Positions 1 through 7,193 are shown, counted from the first letter of the stretch. The stretch: DNA of 11,418 bases from an uncultured Ruminococcus sp. (GCA_900752785.1 CAADWP010000052.1:1-11418), one strand, 5' to 3'. Made by a program: numbers and translations. Notes: generated by a model not told the origin, from the sequence alone.

Positions 1-127
1 AAATTTTGCCGATTGCTGCGTTGAAAAAGCTCATCATACGACAGTATGCTTTCGCTTTTTCTCCTTGCCCTCGTCAAAATTATGCACGAAAATCCGCACA
101 CAATTCCTATGTGAACGGGTTCTAAAA
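1..127. repeat. Palindromic intergenic repeat (right part) upstream of hydS
   Basis: This stretch holds nested inverted repeats: AATTTTG at 2-8 pairs with CAAAATT at 75-81, GAAAAAGC at 23-30 with GCTTTTTC at 54-61, and CATAC at 35-39 with GTATG at 44-48. It ends in ACGGGTTCTAAAA (115-127), directly before the ribosome binding site of hydS. The same 13 bases occur on the - strand at 7019-7007, again just before a ribosome binding site, so the segment looks like one end of a dispersed repeat family. The left boundary is outside or at the window edge. I see no convincing promoter here, which fits hydS being transcribed from further upstream. Confidence 0.5.
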
Positions 128-145
128 GAGGAGTATGTATGATCT

Positions 146-1822
146 ATGTCAAATTGTCTTACATTAAAAAAATCCAATTGTAAAAACTGCTATAAATGCA
201 TTCGTCACTGTCCTGTAAAAGCAATACGCTTTTCCGGAAATCAAGCTCATATTATAGGCAATGAGTGCATTCTCTGCGGTCAGTGCTTTGTTGTTTGTCC
301 GCAGAACGCCAAAGAAATAACCGATGAAACCGAAAAATGCAAGGTTCTTCTGCATGGAGGCGATCCGGTTGTCGTCAGTCTTGCGCCATCCTTTATCGCA
401 AATTATGACGGTGTCGGACTTGACGCCATGCGTGAAGCTCTGCAGAAGCTTGGATTTTACGACGTTGAGGAAACAGCAGTCGGAGCAACTATAGTCAAAA
501 ATGAATATGAACGTATTCTCCGCGAAGAAGAAAGGGATATTCTTATATCATCCTGCTGTCATTCCCTTAATCTTCTTATTCAGAAATATTTCCCGTCAGA
601 ATTAAAATATCTTGCAGATGTCGTATCGCCTATGCAGGCTCATTGTATTGATATCAAGAAAAGGATTCCTAACGCTAAAACCGTATTTATAGGTCCATGT
701 GTTGCCAAAAAAGACGAAGCTGAATATTATACGGGAATAGTTGACGCTGTCCTTACCTTTGAAGAACTTACAAATTGGCTGAAAAGTGAAAATATAACGC
801 TTAAACAAGAGGTTGACAGCCGCAGAGACAGTCTCGCGCGTTTCTTTCCGACAACCGGCGGTATCTTAAAAACAATGGAGCACGGAATAAACGAATATAC
901 CTATATAGCGATCGACGGCGTAGAAAACTGCATGGCGGCTCTGCGCGACATTGAAAGTGGAAAAATTCATAAATGCTTTATTGAAATGTCAGTATGTTCC
1001 GGAAGCTGCATCGGCGGTCCTGTAATGGAAAAATATCACCGCTCGCCGATAAAAGATTACTCCGCAGTTGCAAATTATGCGGGAAAAGATAATTTTGACG
1101 TTATTCAGCCGGATATTGATGAAATACATAAAAGCTTTACGTATATTGAACATAAGCTTGCAATGCCCTCGGATATGGAAATAGATAACGTTCTTCATAA
1201 AATGGGAAAAACCAAGCCGTCCGATCATCTTAACTGCGGTTCATGCGGATATAATACCTGCCGTGAAAAGGCTATAGCTATTTGTCAGGGTAAAGCGGAA
1301 TATTCGATGTGTCTGCCATTTTTAAAAGACAGAGCCGAAAGCTTCTCCGATACAATCGTAAAAAATACGCCGAACGGCCTTATTGTTCTTAACGAGGAGT
1401 TAGAAGTTCAGCAGATAAACGATGCGGCAAGAGCAATCATGAATGTACGCAATGCGTCGGATGTTTTGGGAGATCAGGTCATTCGTATTCTTGATCCTAC
1501 GACCTTTATAAATGTTCTTGTAAAGGGAGAAAAGGTACGCAATAAGCGCACTTATCTTGCCGAATATAATCGTTACGTTGAGCAAACGATCGTTCATGAA
1601 AAAAATTCTCATTTGCTCATCGGAATAATGCGCGACGTTACAGATGAAGAAGAAGCAAGAGAAAAGAAAGAAAGCATCAGCCGTCAGACAGCCGAGGTCG
1701 CCGATAAGGTCGTTGAAAAGCAGATGCGTATCGTTCAGGAAATAGCCTCTCTGCTCGGTGAAACCGCAGCTGAGACCAAGATAGCTCTTTCCAAATTAAA
1801 GGAGTCGATCTCGGATGAATAA
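146..1822 (+). CDS. hydS: HydS: PAS-containing sensory [FeFe]-hydrogenase
   Basis: The 558-residue product reads as a cytosolic group C-type [FeFe]-hydrogenase, thought to sense H2 or redox state rather than to make H2 in bulk. Domains in order are: two ferredoxin 4Fe-4S motifs (C12/C15/C18/C22 and C41/C44/C47/C51); an H-cluster domain (about 70-330) with L1 SSCCHS at 135-140, L2 GPCVAKK at 183-189 and L3 with C284 and C288; an FeS domain with C364, C367, C372 and C389; a PAS domain (about 400-505); and a charged coiled-coil-like tail to 558. All four expected H-cluster cysteine positions, plus the proton-relay cysteine C137, are present. The start is the ATG 12 bases after AAGAGGAG (126-133); an in-frame stop lies just upstream at 140. 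The gene overlaps the phosphatase by 8 bases. In Ruminococcus albus 7, hydS is co-transcribed with hydA2 and with Ser/Thr kinase and phosphatase genes. The sensory role is inferred from the family and context. Confidence 0.9.
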   Translation: MSNCLTLKKSNCKNCYKCIRHCPVKAIRFSGNQAHIIGNECILCGQCFVVCPQNAKEITDETEKCKVLLHGGDPVVVSLAPSFIANYDGVGLDAMREALQKLGFYDVEETAVGATIVKNEYERILREEERDILISSCCHSLNLLIQKYFPSELKYLADVVSPMQAHCIDIKKRIPNAKTVFIGPCVAKKDEAEYYTGIVDAVLTFEELTNWLKSENITLKQEVDSRRDSLARFFPTTGGILKTMEHGINEYTYIAIDGVENCMAALRDIESGKIHKCFIEMSVCSGSCIGGPVMEKYHRSPIKDYSAVANYAGKDNFDVIQPDIDEIHKSFTYIEHKLAMPSDMEIDNVLHKMGKTKPSDHLNCGSCGYNTCREKAIAICQGKAEYSMCLPFLKDRAESFSDTIVKNTPNGLIVLNEELEVQQINDAARAIMNVRNASDVLGDQVIRILDPTTFINVLVKGEKVRNKRTYLAEYNRYVEQTIVHEKNSHLLIGIMRDVTDEEEAREKKESISRQTAEVADKVVEKQMRIVQEIASLLGETAAETKIALSKLKESISDE

Positions 1823-2987
1823 TCTTTGCGCAGATATCGGTTATAAAAGCATTTATCATTACGGTGAAGAACTATGCGGAGATCATGTTGATATCGTTGA
1901 ACAAAATGAAAATTCCACTGTCGTTGTTCTTGCCGACGGATTGGGAAGCGGAGTTAAAGCGAGTATACTCTCAACCCTTACATCTAAAATAATTTCAACA
2001 ATGATGGCTGCCGGACTGTCTATAGAAGAATGCGTAAGCACAATTGCCGCAACTCTGCCCGTATGTTCCGTAAGGGGTGTAGCTTATTCAACATTTACCA
2101 TAATACATATCAAAGAGAACGAAACAGCCGATATAATACAATATGACAATCCCCATGTTATCCTTATCCGTGATAATTTGAATTATGATTATCCTAAAAT
2201 GGAGATGAATATTGACGGCAAGCGCATTTATAAATCAACTATAAAGCTTTGTGAAAACGATATTTTTATTGCTATGAGCGATGGCTGTCCTCATGCCGGA
2301 ATCGGAACCGGTTATAATTTCGGTTGGAAGCGTGAAGAGATCGTTGAATTTATGGAAGCTCTTTCCAATTGTGGGTATACGGCAAAAACTCTTTCCACTA
2401 TTCTTATCGACGAATGCAATAAGCTTTACGGCAACGAACCGGGGGACGACGCAACAGCCTGCATTATCAAAATACGCCGAAGGGAACCGATGAACCTCCT
2501 TTTTGGTCCTCCCTCAAACAGAAGCGACTGCAACAGAATGATGTCTCTTTTCTTTTCAAAAGAGGGAAAGCATATTATATGCGGAGGAACTACTTCTTCC
2601 ATTGCAGCAAAATATCTCCGAAGGCCGCTTCGTCCAAGTCTTAATTTTGAAAGCTCCGACATTCCTCCTATTGCTGAGCTTGACGGCGTTGATCTTGTAA
2701 CCGAGGGAGTTATAACAGTAAACAGAGTACTTGAATATGCCAAGGATTATCTTGATAAAAACGAATGCTATGAGCTATGGAATTTTAAACGCGACGGAGC
2801 TGCGCTTATTTGCAGATTACTTTTTGAAGAAGCTACAGATATAAATTTCTTTGTCGGCAGGGCAATAAATCCTGCTCATCAAAACCCCGATCTTCCTATT
2901 AATTTCAGCATAAAGATGAATCTTGTGGAAGAGCTTTCCGACTGTCTGAAAAAAATGGGAAAGCGCATTAAAGTAAGCTATTTTTAA
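1815..2987 (+). CDS. SpoIIE/PP2C-type serine/threonine phosphatase with unknown C-terminal domain
   Basis: Residues about 10-220 form a SpoIIE-like PP2C phosphatase domain. Visible metal-binding motifs are GD at 22-23, ADGLGSG at 40-46 (D41), MSDG at 154-157 (D156) and GDDAT at 210-214 (D211, D212). Such enzymes are Mn2+/Mg2+-dependent and remove phosphate from Ser or Thr of a partner protein. Residues about 226-390 contain GGTTSS at 257-262 and match no domain that I recognise. There is no signal peptide or membrane segment, so the protein is cytosolic. The ATG lies 10 bases after AAAGGAG (1798-1804) and overlaps the last codons of hydS, so translation is probably coupled; hydA2 follows after 12 bases. 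A Ser/Thr phosphatase gene is also part of the R. albus hydS-hydA2 transcription unit. The likely task is to relay the HydS state to a phosphorylated target. That target, and a matching kinase, are not in this window. Confidence 0.85.
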   Translation: MNNLCADIGYKSIYHYGEELCGDHVDIVEQNENSTVVVLADGLGSGVKASILSTLTSKIISTMMAAGLSIEECVSTIAATLPVCSVRGVAYSTFTIIHIKENETADIIQYDNPHVILIRDNLNYDYPKMEMNIDGKRIYKSTIKLCENDIFIAMSDGCPHAGIGTGYNFGWKREEIVEFMEALSNCGYTAKTLSTILIDECNKLYGNEPGDDATACIIKIRRREPMNLLFGPPSNRSDCNRMMSLFFSKEGKHIICGGTTSSIAAKYLRRPLRPSLNFESSDIPPIAELDGVDLVTEGVITVNRVLEYAKDYLDKNECYELWNFKRDGAALICRLLFEEATDINFFVGRAINPAHQNPDLPINFSIKMNLVEELSDCLKKMGKRIKVSYF

Positions 2988-2999
2988 GGTGGTAGGATT

Positions 3000-4421
3000 A
3001 TGAGAAAGTTTGATACAAAAATACAGCACCTGAAATATAAGGTTCTGCGTGAAGTAGCGAGACAGGCATGGAATGACACGCTTCTTGAAAATGTTCTTGA
3101 TATTCCTAAAATAATTGTACCGGGCAAAGTCCCCACAATGCGCTGCTGTGTTTATAAAGAACGCGCTATCCTTGCCGAACGAGTAAAGATAGCTATGGGC
3201 GGCGACAAGGAAAATCCGAATGTTATTGAGGTAATTGATATTGCCTGCGACGAATGTCCGGCTGCCGGCTATGAGGTTACAGCTTCCTGCCGCGGTTGTC
3301 TTGCACATCGCTGTGAGGATGTTTGTAAAAGAGGCGCTATCTCTTTTGATCATAATCATACGGCGCATATTGATAAAACAAAATGTGTTGAATGCGGACA
3401 GTGCGCAAAGGTTTGTCCGTATTCTGCAATTATAAATCATAAGCGCCCCTGTCAAATCGCCTGCAAAGTAAAAGCGATCAAAATTAATGAAGAAAACGCA
3501 GCTTCAATTGATAACGACAAATGTACAAATTGCGGAGCCTGCGTTTACCAGTGCCCGTTCGGAGCAATTACAGATAAATCTTATATCCTCAACGTTATAG
3601 ATCTTATTAAGAAAAGTGAAGGCGGAAAAAATTATAAGATATATGCGATAATAGCTCCTTCCGTTTCAAGCCAGTTTACTTACGCTAAGCTCGGTCAGGT
3701 AATATCAGGATTGAAAAAACTTGGATTTCATACAGTTGTTGAAGCAGCTCTCGGAGCAGACATGGTTGCAATGGAAGAATCAAAAGAAATTGCTGAAAAG
3801 GGATTTCTTACAAGCTCCTGCTGTCCTGCGTTTGTTAAATATATTAAATCAGCTTTTCCAAATATGCTGCCTTACGTTTCACACAATCTGTCGCCTATGG
3901 CAACAATTGCAAAATATATCAAAGAAACGACAGAAAACGCTAAAACTGTTTTTATCGGTCCATGTACGGCAAAAAAAGCCGAAGCTCAGCTTGATACTGT
4001 AAAGCCGTATATCGACTCGGTTTTAACTTTTGAAGAACTTCAGGCTCTCTTTGACAGCCGTGACGTGGATATTACTTTGCTTCCTGAGGATGTTCTTGAT
4101 AATGCTTCATATTACGGAAGAATTTTTGCACGTTCAGGAGGACTTTCAGACGCCGCTGCGCAGGGACTAAAGGAACAAAATATCGACTTTGAGCTTAAAG
4201 CGATCCCCTGTAACGGTATAGAGGAATGCCGTACTGCTTTAATGAAAAAAAGTAAAAATGTGCTTGACGGTAATTTTATTGAGGGAATGGCTTGCGTCGG
4301 CGGATGCATTGGCGGAGCAGGCTGTCTTACTCATGGAATGAAGGATAAAGCTGAGGTAGACAAATATGGCAAGGAAGCCTTTGAAAAAACTATTTCAGAT
4401 GCCGTTTCTGTTCTGAAATAA
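3000..4421 (+). CDS. hydA2: HydA2: monomeric ferredoxin-dependent [FeFe]-hydrogenase
   Basis: The 473-residue product is a soluble [FeFe]-hydrogenase of the group B type that evolves H2 from reduced ferredoxin during fermentation. The N-terminal third is cysteine-rich: C49/C50, C83/C86, C97/C100/C105/C109, C129/C132/C135/C139, C151/C155 and C175/C178/C181/C185. The last and the third of these groups before it include two classic CxxCxxCxxxC ferredoxin motifs. The H-cluster domain (about 212-473) has L1 TSSCCPAF at 271-278, L2 GPCTAKK at 320-326 and L3 MACVGGC at 430-436, so all ligands and the proton-relay cysteine C274 are present. The start is the ATG 7 bases after AAGGTGG (2986-2992), which overlaps the stop of the phosphatase gene. 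There is no NAD or flavin subunit next to it, so it is not the electron-bifurcating HydABC type. Synteny with R. albus hydS-hydA2 supports the name. The strong terminator downstream ends the operon. Confidence 0.92.
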   Translation: MRKFDTKIQHLKYKVLREVARQAWNDTLLENVLDIPKIIVPGKVPTMRCCVYKERAILAERVKIAMGGDKENPNVIEVIDIACDECPAAGYEVTASCRGCLAHRCEDVCKRGAISFDHNHTAHIDKTKCVECGQCAKVCPYSAIINHKRPCQIACKVKAIKINEENAASIDNDKCTNCGACVYQCPFGAITDKSYILNVIDLIKKSEGGKNYKIYAIIAPSVSSQFTYAKLGQVISGLKKLGFHTVVEAALGADMVAMEESKEIAEKGFLTSSCCPAFVKYIKSAFPNMLPYVSHNLSPMATIAKYIKETTENAKTVFIGPCTAKKAEAQLDTVKPYIDSVLTFEELQALFDSRDVDITLLPEDVLDNASYYGRIFARSGGLSDAAAQGLKEQNIDFELKAIPCNGIEECRTALMKKSKNVLDGNFIEGMACVGGCIGGAGCLTHGMKDKAEVDKYGKEAFEKTISDAVSVLK

Positions 4422-4465
4422 AAATATATTACAAAGCAGCAGCATAATATCAACGTTTTATTTAA

Positions 4466-4520
4466 ACAGCGGGATCCTAAATTGGACTTATCAATTTAGA
4501 ATCCCGCTGTCACATTTTTT
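4466..4520 (+). terminator. Intrinsic terminator of the hydS-hydA2 operon
   Basis: A 19-base arm (4466-4484, starting ACAGCGGGAT) pairs with 4492-4510 (ending ATCCCGCTGT) with one mismatch and a 7-base loop. CACATTTTTT follows. This is a strong Rho-independent terminator 45 bases after the hydA2 stop codon. Confidence 0.9.
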
Positions 4521-4538
4521 CCTTGAACTGCATATAAT
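4509..4538 (+). promoter_or_regulatory. Possible sigma-A promoter of the GH25 gene
   Basis: A perfect TATAAT lies at 4533-4538, 18 bases before the GH25 ATG. The -35 region is poor: GTCACA at 4509-4514 with an 18-base spacer is the best fit. The element follows the terminator of the preceding operon, where a new promoter is needed. Because the -10 is so close to the start codon, the leader would be only about 11-12 bases and would begin at about the Shine-Dalgarno sequence. That weakens the call. Confidence 0.35.
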
Positions 4539-4556
4539 ATTATTGAGGTGATTTTT

Positions 4557-5471
4557 ATGACAAACGGAATTGATGTTTCAATTTATCAGGGTGACATTGA
4601 CTGGAAAAGAGTAAAAGCAGATTTTGTAATTATCAGAGCAGGTTACGGAAGTTCTGCAGCAGGAATTGATGAAAAATTTCAGCGTAATTATACCGGCTGT
4701 GAGGAAAATGAGATCCCCAAAGGCTGCTATTGGTTCAGCTATGCAGTAACTCCGGAAGAAGCCGCTGACGAAGCCCGGGCAATGCTTAGCGTGATACGAG
4801 GAAAGCGTTTTGAATATCCTATTTATTACGATGTGGAAAACCGTTCACAATTCCGACTGGGAAAAAGCCGTCTTTCCGAAATAATACGTACATTTATTAA
4901 GACTCTGGAAGCGGAAGGCTATATGGCAGGTCTGTATATGTCCGCGTATTACTTAAATACCGTAGTTGAGGAAGATATAATAAATACATATCCGATATGG
5001 GTCGCAGACTACGGTACAGTTAATTCGTTTAATGGTAAATATGGTATATGGCAGTATGGCATTGCCGGAAGTCCTCAGTTCAATACTACCGGAGCAGGAT
5101 ATGTTCCGGGAGTTGACGGCGAATGCGATCTTGACCGCTGTTATATAAATTATCCTGAAAAAATTAAGGCTTTAGGACTTAACGGCTATACCAAAGCTCC
5201 TGAAGCACGTAAAACGATAACCGAGCTTGCTCATGAAGTGCTTCTAGGAGATTGGGGAAACGGTCAGGAGCGTCGCGAACGTCTTACCAATGCAGGCTAC
5301 AATTATGAAAGAGTACAGCAAAAAGTAGATGAGCTTCTGATCGAAGAAGTAGCGGCAGAGGTTATACAAGGAAAATGGGGAAACGGTGAAGAAAGACGCC
5401 AGCGCCTTACACGTGCAGGTTATAATTACAGCGAGGTGCAGTCAGCAGTTAACAGAATGCTTGCAGGATAA
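4557..5471 (+). CDS. GH25 lysozyme (N-acetylmuramidase) with two Cpl-7 wall-binding repeats
   Basis: The 304-residue protein begins with a GH25 catalytic domain (about 1-205), which cleaves the beta-1,4 bond between N-acetylmuramic acid and N-acetylglucosamine in peptidoglycan. Family features are GIDVSIYQG at 4-12 (D6), YYDVEN at 90-95 (D92 and the likely catalytic acid E94), and DGECDLD at 187-193. Two tandem CW_7/Cpl-7-type repeats follow, at about 221-261 and 263-302. Each contains a W-GNG-ERR-RLT-AGYNY core that binds the muropeptide. I chose the ATG at 4557, 6 bases after GAGGTG (4545-4550); the GTG at 4548 lies inside that ribosome binding site. There is no signal peptide or membrane anchor. 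This resembles phage endolysins, but no holin or other phage gene is adjacent. It stands alone between two terminators. It could be a domesticated endolysin or a housekeeping wall hydrolase released by lysis or a non-classical route. Confidence 0.9.
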   Translation: MTNGIDVSIYQGDIDWKRVKADFVIIRAGYGSSAAGIDEKFQRNYTGCEENEIPKGCYWFSYAVTPEEAADEARAMLSVIRGKRFEYPIYYDVENRSQFRLGKSRLSEIIRTFIKTLEAEGYMAGLYMSAYYLNTVVEEDIINTYPIWVADYGTVNSFNGKYGIWQYGIAGSPQFNTTGAGYVPGVDGECDLDRCYINYPEKIKALGLNGYTKAPEARKTITELAHEVLLGDWGNGQERRERLTNAGYNYERVQQKVDELLIEEVAAEVIQGKWGNGEERRQRLTRAGYNYSEVQSAVNRMLAG

Positions 5472-5531
5472 TAAAAATTCAGATTAAAGTTTGTTGAATA
5501 TTATGTTTTATGTTAATACCGATATAAATCA

Positions 5532-5561
5532 AAAAAAGCTGCGTTAATACGCAGCTTTTTT
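5532..5561. terminator. Bidirectional intrinsic terminator
   Basis: AAAAAAGCTGCG (5532-5543) and CGCAGCTTTTTT (5550-5561) form a perfect 12-bp stem with a 6-base loop. There is a T-run on both strands. It sits between the stop codons of the convergent GH25 gene (+) and the ComEA-like gene (-), and can serve both. Confidence 0.9.
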
Positions 5562-5580
5562 GATAATGCGATCTAATTAA

Positions 5581-6333
5581 TCATTCTACACAGATATAGG
5601 GCACAATTTCAGCAGCCTGTTCTTGTGTTATAGTATCAATTAAAAGTATCTCATAAACATGAGTATATCCATTTATTCTTTCACGAATATCAATGATTAT
5701 CATAGCGTTTTCTTCGTCGATATGAGGAAGAAGCATCAACTCTTCTTTGGAAGCGGTATTTATATTTATCGGAGCGCATTCCTCAAGCGTTTTTATATGC
5801 TCGGTCGTCGATGTATCCGTCTGTGTTTCAGAGATTATTTCTGATGTGACTTCTGTAGCTTCATAAACGGGATTTTCCACAAAAATGTTATTTTGTATCT
5901 TCGCAAATACACTATTTCCTATTCCGCTTACATTCATTATCTCGTCAATATTTTTAAATCCATTATTATTATTTCTGTAAGAAATTATACGGTCGGCAAG
6001 TACGCTACCTATACCGTTAAGACTCATCAGCTCTTCCTTAGAAGCTGTATTAATGTTGATAAACAGCGGCTGTTCGGTTGAAACAGGTTCTGTGATTTTT
6101 ACAGTTGTTGATTTTGTAGTTTTAACGCTTTCAAAAATTGTTGTTACATCAGAAGAGCTTTCCAGCGATGCAGATGTTGATGGATCACGGATCATTACTG
6201 TTACAGAAGCTTGATTTGTATTATTTATTTTTTTGCTCATAGCTAAAAGAATAACGGAAAATACAACAATACACAATATTATTACGGCAATAAATATATA
6301 ATTATAAAATTTTTTATTGCCTTTCGGCATCAT
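5581..6333 (-). CDS. ComEA-like membrane-anchored protein with duplicated helix-hairpin-helix domain
   Basis: The 250-residue protein has a basic N-terminus, one transmembrane helix (about 11-32) and a Ser/Thr-rich extracytoplasmic linker (about 40-88). Two related modules follow, each starting with the identical ININTASKEELM (92-103 and 189-200). The first (about 89-153) has the ComEA pattern: two hairpins with GIG at 107-109 and 137-139, which bind the DNA backbone. The second (about 187-250) lacks both GIG motifs. A Thr/Glu-rich linker joins them. ComEA binds double-stranded DNA outside the membrane during natural transformation. No comEC, comEB or other competence gene is adjacent, so a role in competence is unproven and other surface DNA binding is possible. 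Two adjacent ATG codons are available; GGAGTG (6343-6348) sits 9 bases upstream of the first. The gene has its own promoter. Confidence 0.8.
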   Translation of the reverse strand: MMPKGNKKFYNYIFIAVIILCIVVFSVILLAMSKKINNTNQASVTVMIRDPSTSASLESSSDVTTIFESVKTTKSTTVKITEPVSTEQPLFININTASKEELMSLNGIGSVLADRIISYRNNNNGFKNIDEIMNVSGIGNSVFAKIQNNIFVENPVYEATEVTSEIISETQTDTSTTEHIKTLEECAPININTASKEELMLLPHIDEENAMIIIDIRERINGYTHVYEILLIDTITQEQAAEIVPYICVE

Positions 6334-6364
6334 CTGTCAGTCACTCCATAATGTCTTTTTCTAC

Positions 6365-6393
6365 ATTATATATTATTTTCCGTGATAAATCAA
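6365..6393 (-). promoter_or_regulatory. Sigma-A promoter of the ComEA-like gene
   Basis: On the - strand, TTGATT (6393-6388) and TATAAT (6370-6365) are separated by exactly 17 bases. The predicted start of transcription is near 6358, giving a leader of about 25 bases before the ATG at 6333. The promoter lies 60 bases downstream of the flavoprotein stop codon, so the two - strand genes can be expressed independently. Confidence 0.7.
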
Positions 6394-6452
6394 TACTATT
6401 GCCGAAATAATCCTTATTTTTTATCGTACATAACTTATATAAACTTCTAAGA

Positions 6453-6992
6453 CTACACGTTTTTCCCCATTTTATATGCTTCCTTGAGAGCCGTGTGATT
6501 ATCTATTTCATTTGGCATACGTACGCCTCCGGCAAGGATTTTTCCTGCAAAACGAGGTTTTTTAAGACACTCGATCCAACATTTTACACCGTTTAACGCG
6601 CCCTTGTCCTCATTTTCATTATTTTGTGCTGCTGTTGATAACAAATAAACGTCACGAATCATGCAGTCCTTATTGTATAAAGCATTAGCGCGGTCTATCA
6701 TTGTCTTCATTGAACCGCTCATCTCGTAAAAATAAATAGGAGTTGCCCAAACAACGATTTCCGCATTACACAATTTCTCGTTAATTTCATTAGCGTCGTC
6801 ATCAATAATGCATTTTCCTATTTTATGGCAAACAAGACATCCCTTGCAAAACTCGATTTTTTTGTTCCTTAATGAAATGATTTCAACATCATTTCCGACT
6901 GATTTTGCTCCATTGGCAAAAGCCGCAGCAAGTTTTTCGGAATTGCTGTTAGCTCTCATACTTGTACTGATAATCAAAACTTTTTTCGGCAT
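6453..6992 (-). CDS. Iron-sulfur flavoprotein / NAD(P)H-dependent FMN reductase family
   Basis: The 179-residue protein has a flavodoxin-like fold. It starts with a beta strand and the FMN phosphate loop (STSMRANSNS, 10-19). Next comes the compact cysteine motif C49-x2-C52-x2-C55-x5-C61, which matches the CX2CX2CX4-7C signature for the 4Fe-4S cluster of iron-sulfur flavoproteins. A second flavin-binding stretch, ATPIYFYEMSGSMKTMIDR, lies at 83-101. Family members carry electrons between ferredoxin and other acceptors, or detoxify O2 and peroxide in anaerobes; the partner here is unknown. I chose the ATG at 6992 because AAGGAG (7005-7000) lies 7 bases upstream. The reading frame stays open for 30 more codons upstream, but that extension runs through the large palindrome at 7012-7059 and is probably not coding. 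Length is typical of the family. No operon partner is evident. Confidence 0.85.
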   Translation of the reverse strand: MPKKVLIISTSMRANSNSEKLAAAFANGAKSVGNDVEIISLRNKKIEFCKGCLVCHKIGKCIIDDDANEINEKLCNAEIVVWATPIYFYEMSGSMKTMIDRANALYNKDCMIRDVYLLSTAAQNNENEDKGALNGVKCWIECLKKPRFAGKILAGGVRMPNEIDNHTALKEAYKMGKNV

Positions 6993-7011
6993 AATGCTTC
7001 TCCTTATTTTA

Positions 7012-7059
7012 GAACCCGTCTTCACAAGATTCGTATGCGAAATTTGTGAAGACGAGTTC
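7012..7059. repeat. Large palindrome directly upstream of the flavoprotein gene
   Basis: Two 22-base arms (7012-7033 and 7038-7059) flank a TATG loop and match at 19 of 22 positions. The outer core is CGTCTTCACAA / TTGTGAAGACG. The flank toward the gene is TTTTAGAACCCG, the reverse complement of the sequence that ends the repeat at 1-127. It may be a short member of that repeat family or an operator. In the flavoprotein mRNA it would form a stable hairpin just before the ribosome binding site. Confidence 0.65.
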
Positions 7060-7155
7060 TTATACTGTTTCCAATGTATCATATCATATTAGGCTCTTTT
7101 AAATTGAAATCCTGTATGATAAATCAAAATTTATCAGGGAATCTATGTAACGCTA

Positions 7156-7193
7156 CTGGGGAAGAACCTTTCTGAGGAAAGGTTCTTCCCCAG
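7156..7193. repeat. Perfect 17-bp hairpin, candidate dispersed repeat
   Basis: CTGGGGAAGAACCTTTC (7156-7172) pairs perfectly with 7177-7193 around a TGAG loop. Neither strand has an immediate T-run: the + side continues TCCCCTTTCC before a T-tract at 7210-7214. It is therefore not a textbook terminator for the CPBP protease gene that ends at 7281. I recall similar GGGGAAG-type hairpins as dispersed elements in clostridial genomes, but this cannot be tested from one copy. Confidence 0.6.

Noticed and set aside
21..50. Promoter for hydS (TTGAAA - 18 bases - TATGCT)
   Set aside because: Both hexamers fall inside a palindromic repeat, the -10 is weak, and related operons are transcribed from further upstream.
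2817..3455. 212-codon open frame on the - strand
   Set aside because: It lies antisense to the phosphatase and hydA2 genes, which have clear domains and ribosome binding sites. Its translation has no recognisable motif.
7021..7050. TTCACAA and TTGTGAA half-sites as a Rex redox-repressor operator before the flavoprotein gene
   Set aside because: Rex sites have TTGTGAA on the left and TTCACAA on the right with a short gap. Here the order is reversed and the gap is 16 bases, so the palindrome does not form a Rex operator.
6993..7082. 30-codon upstream extension of the flavoprotein
   Set aside because: It runs through the palindrome at 7012-7059. The ATG at 6992 has AAGGAG at the right distance and starts exactly at the first beta strand of the flavodoxin fold.
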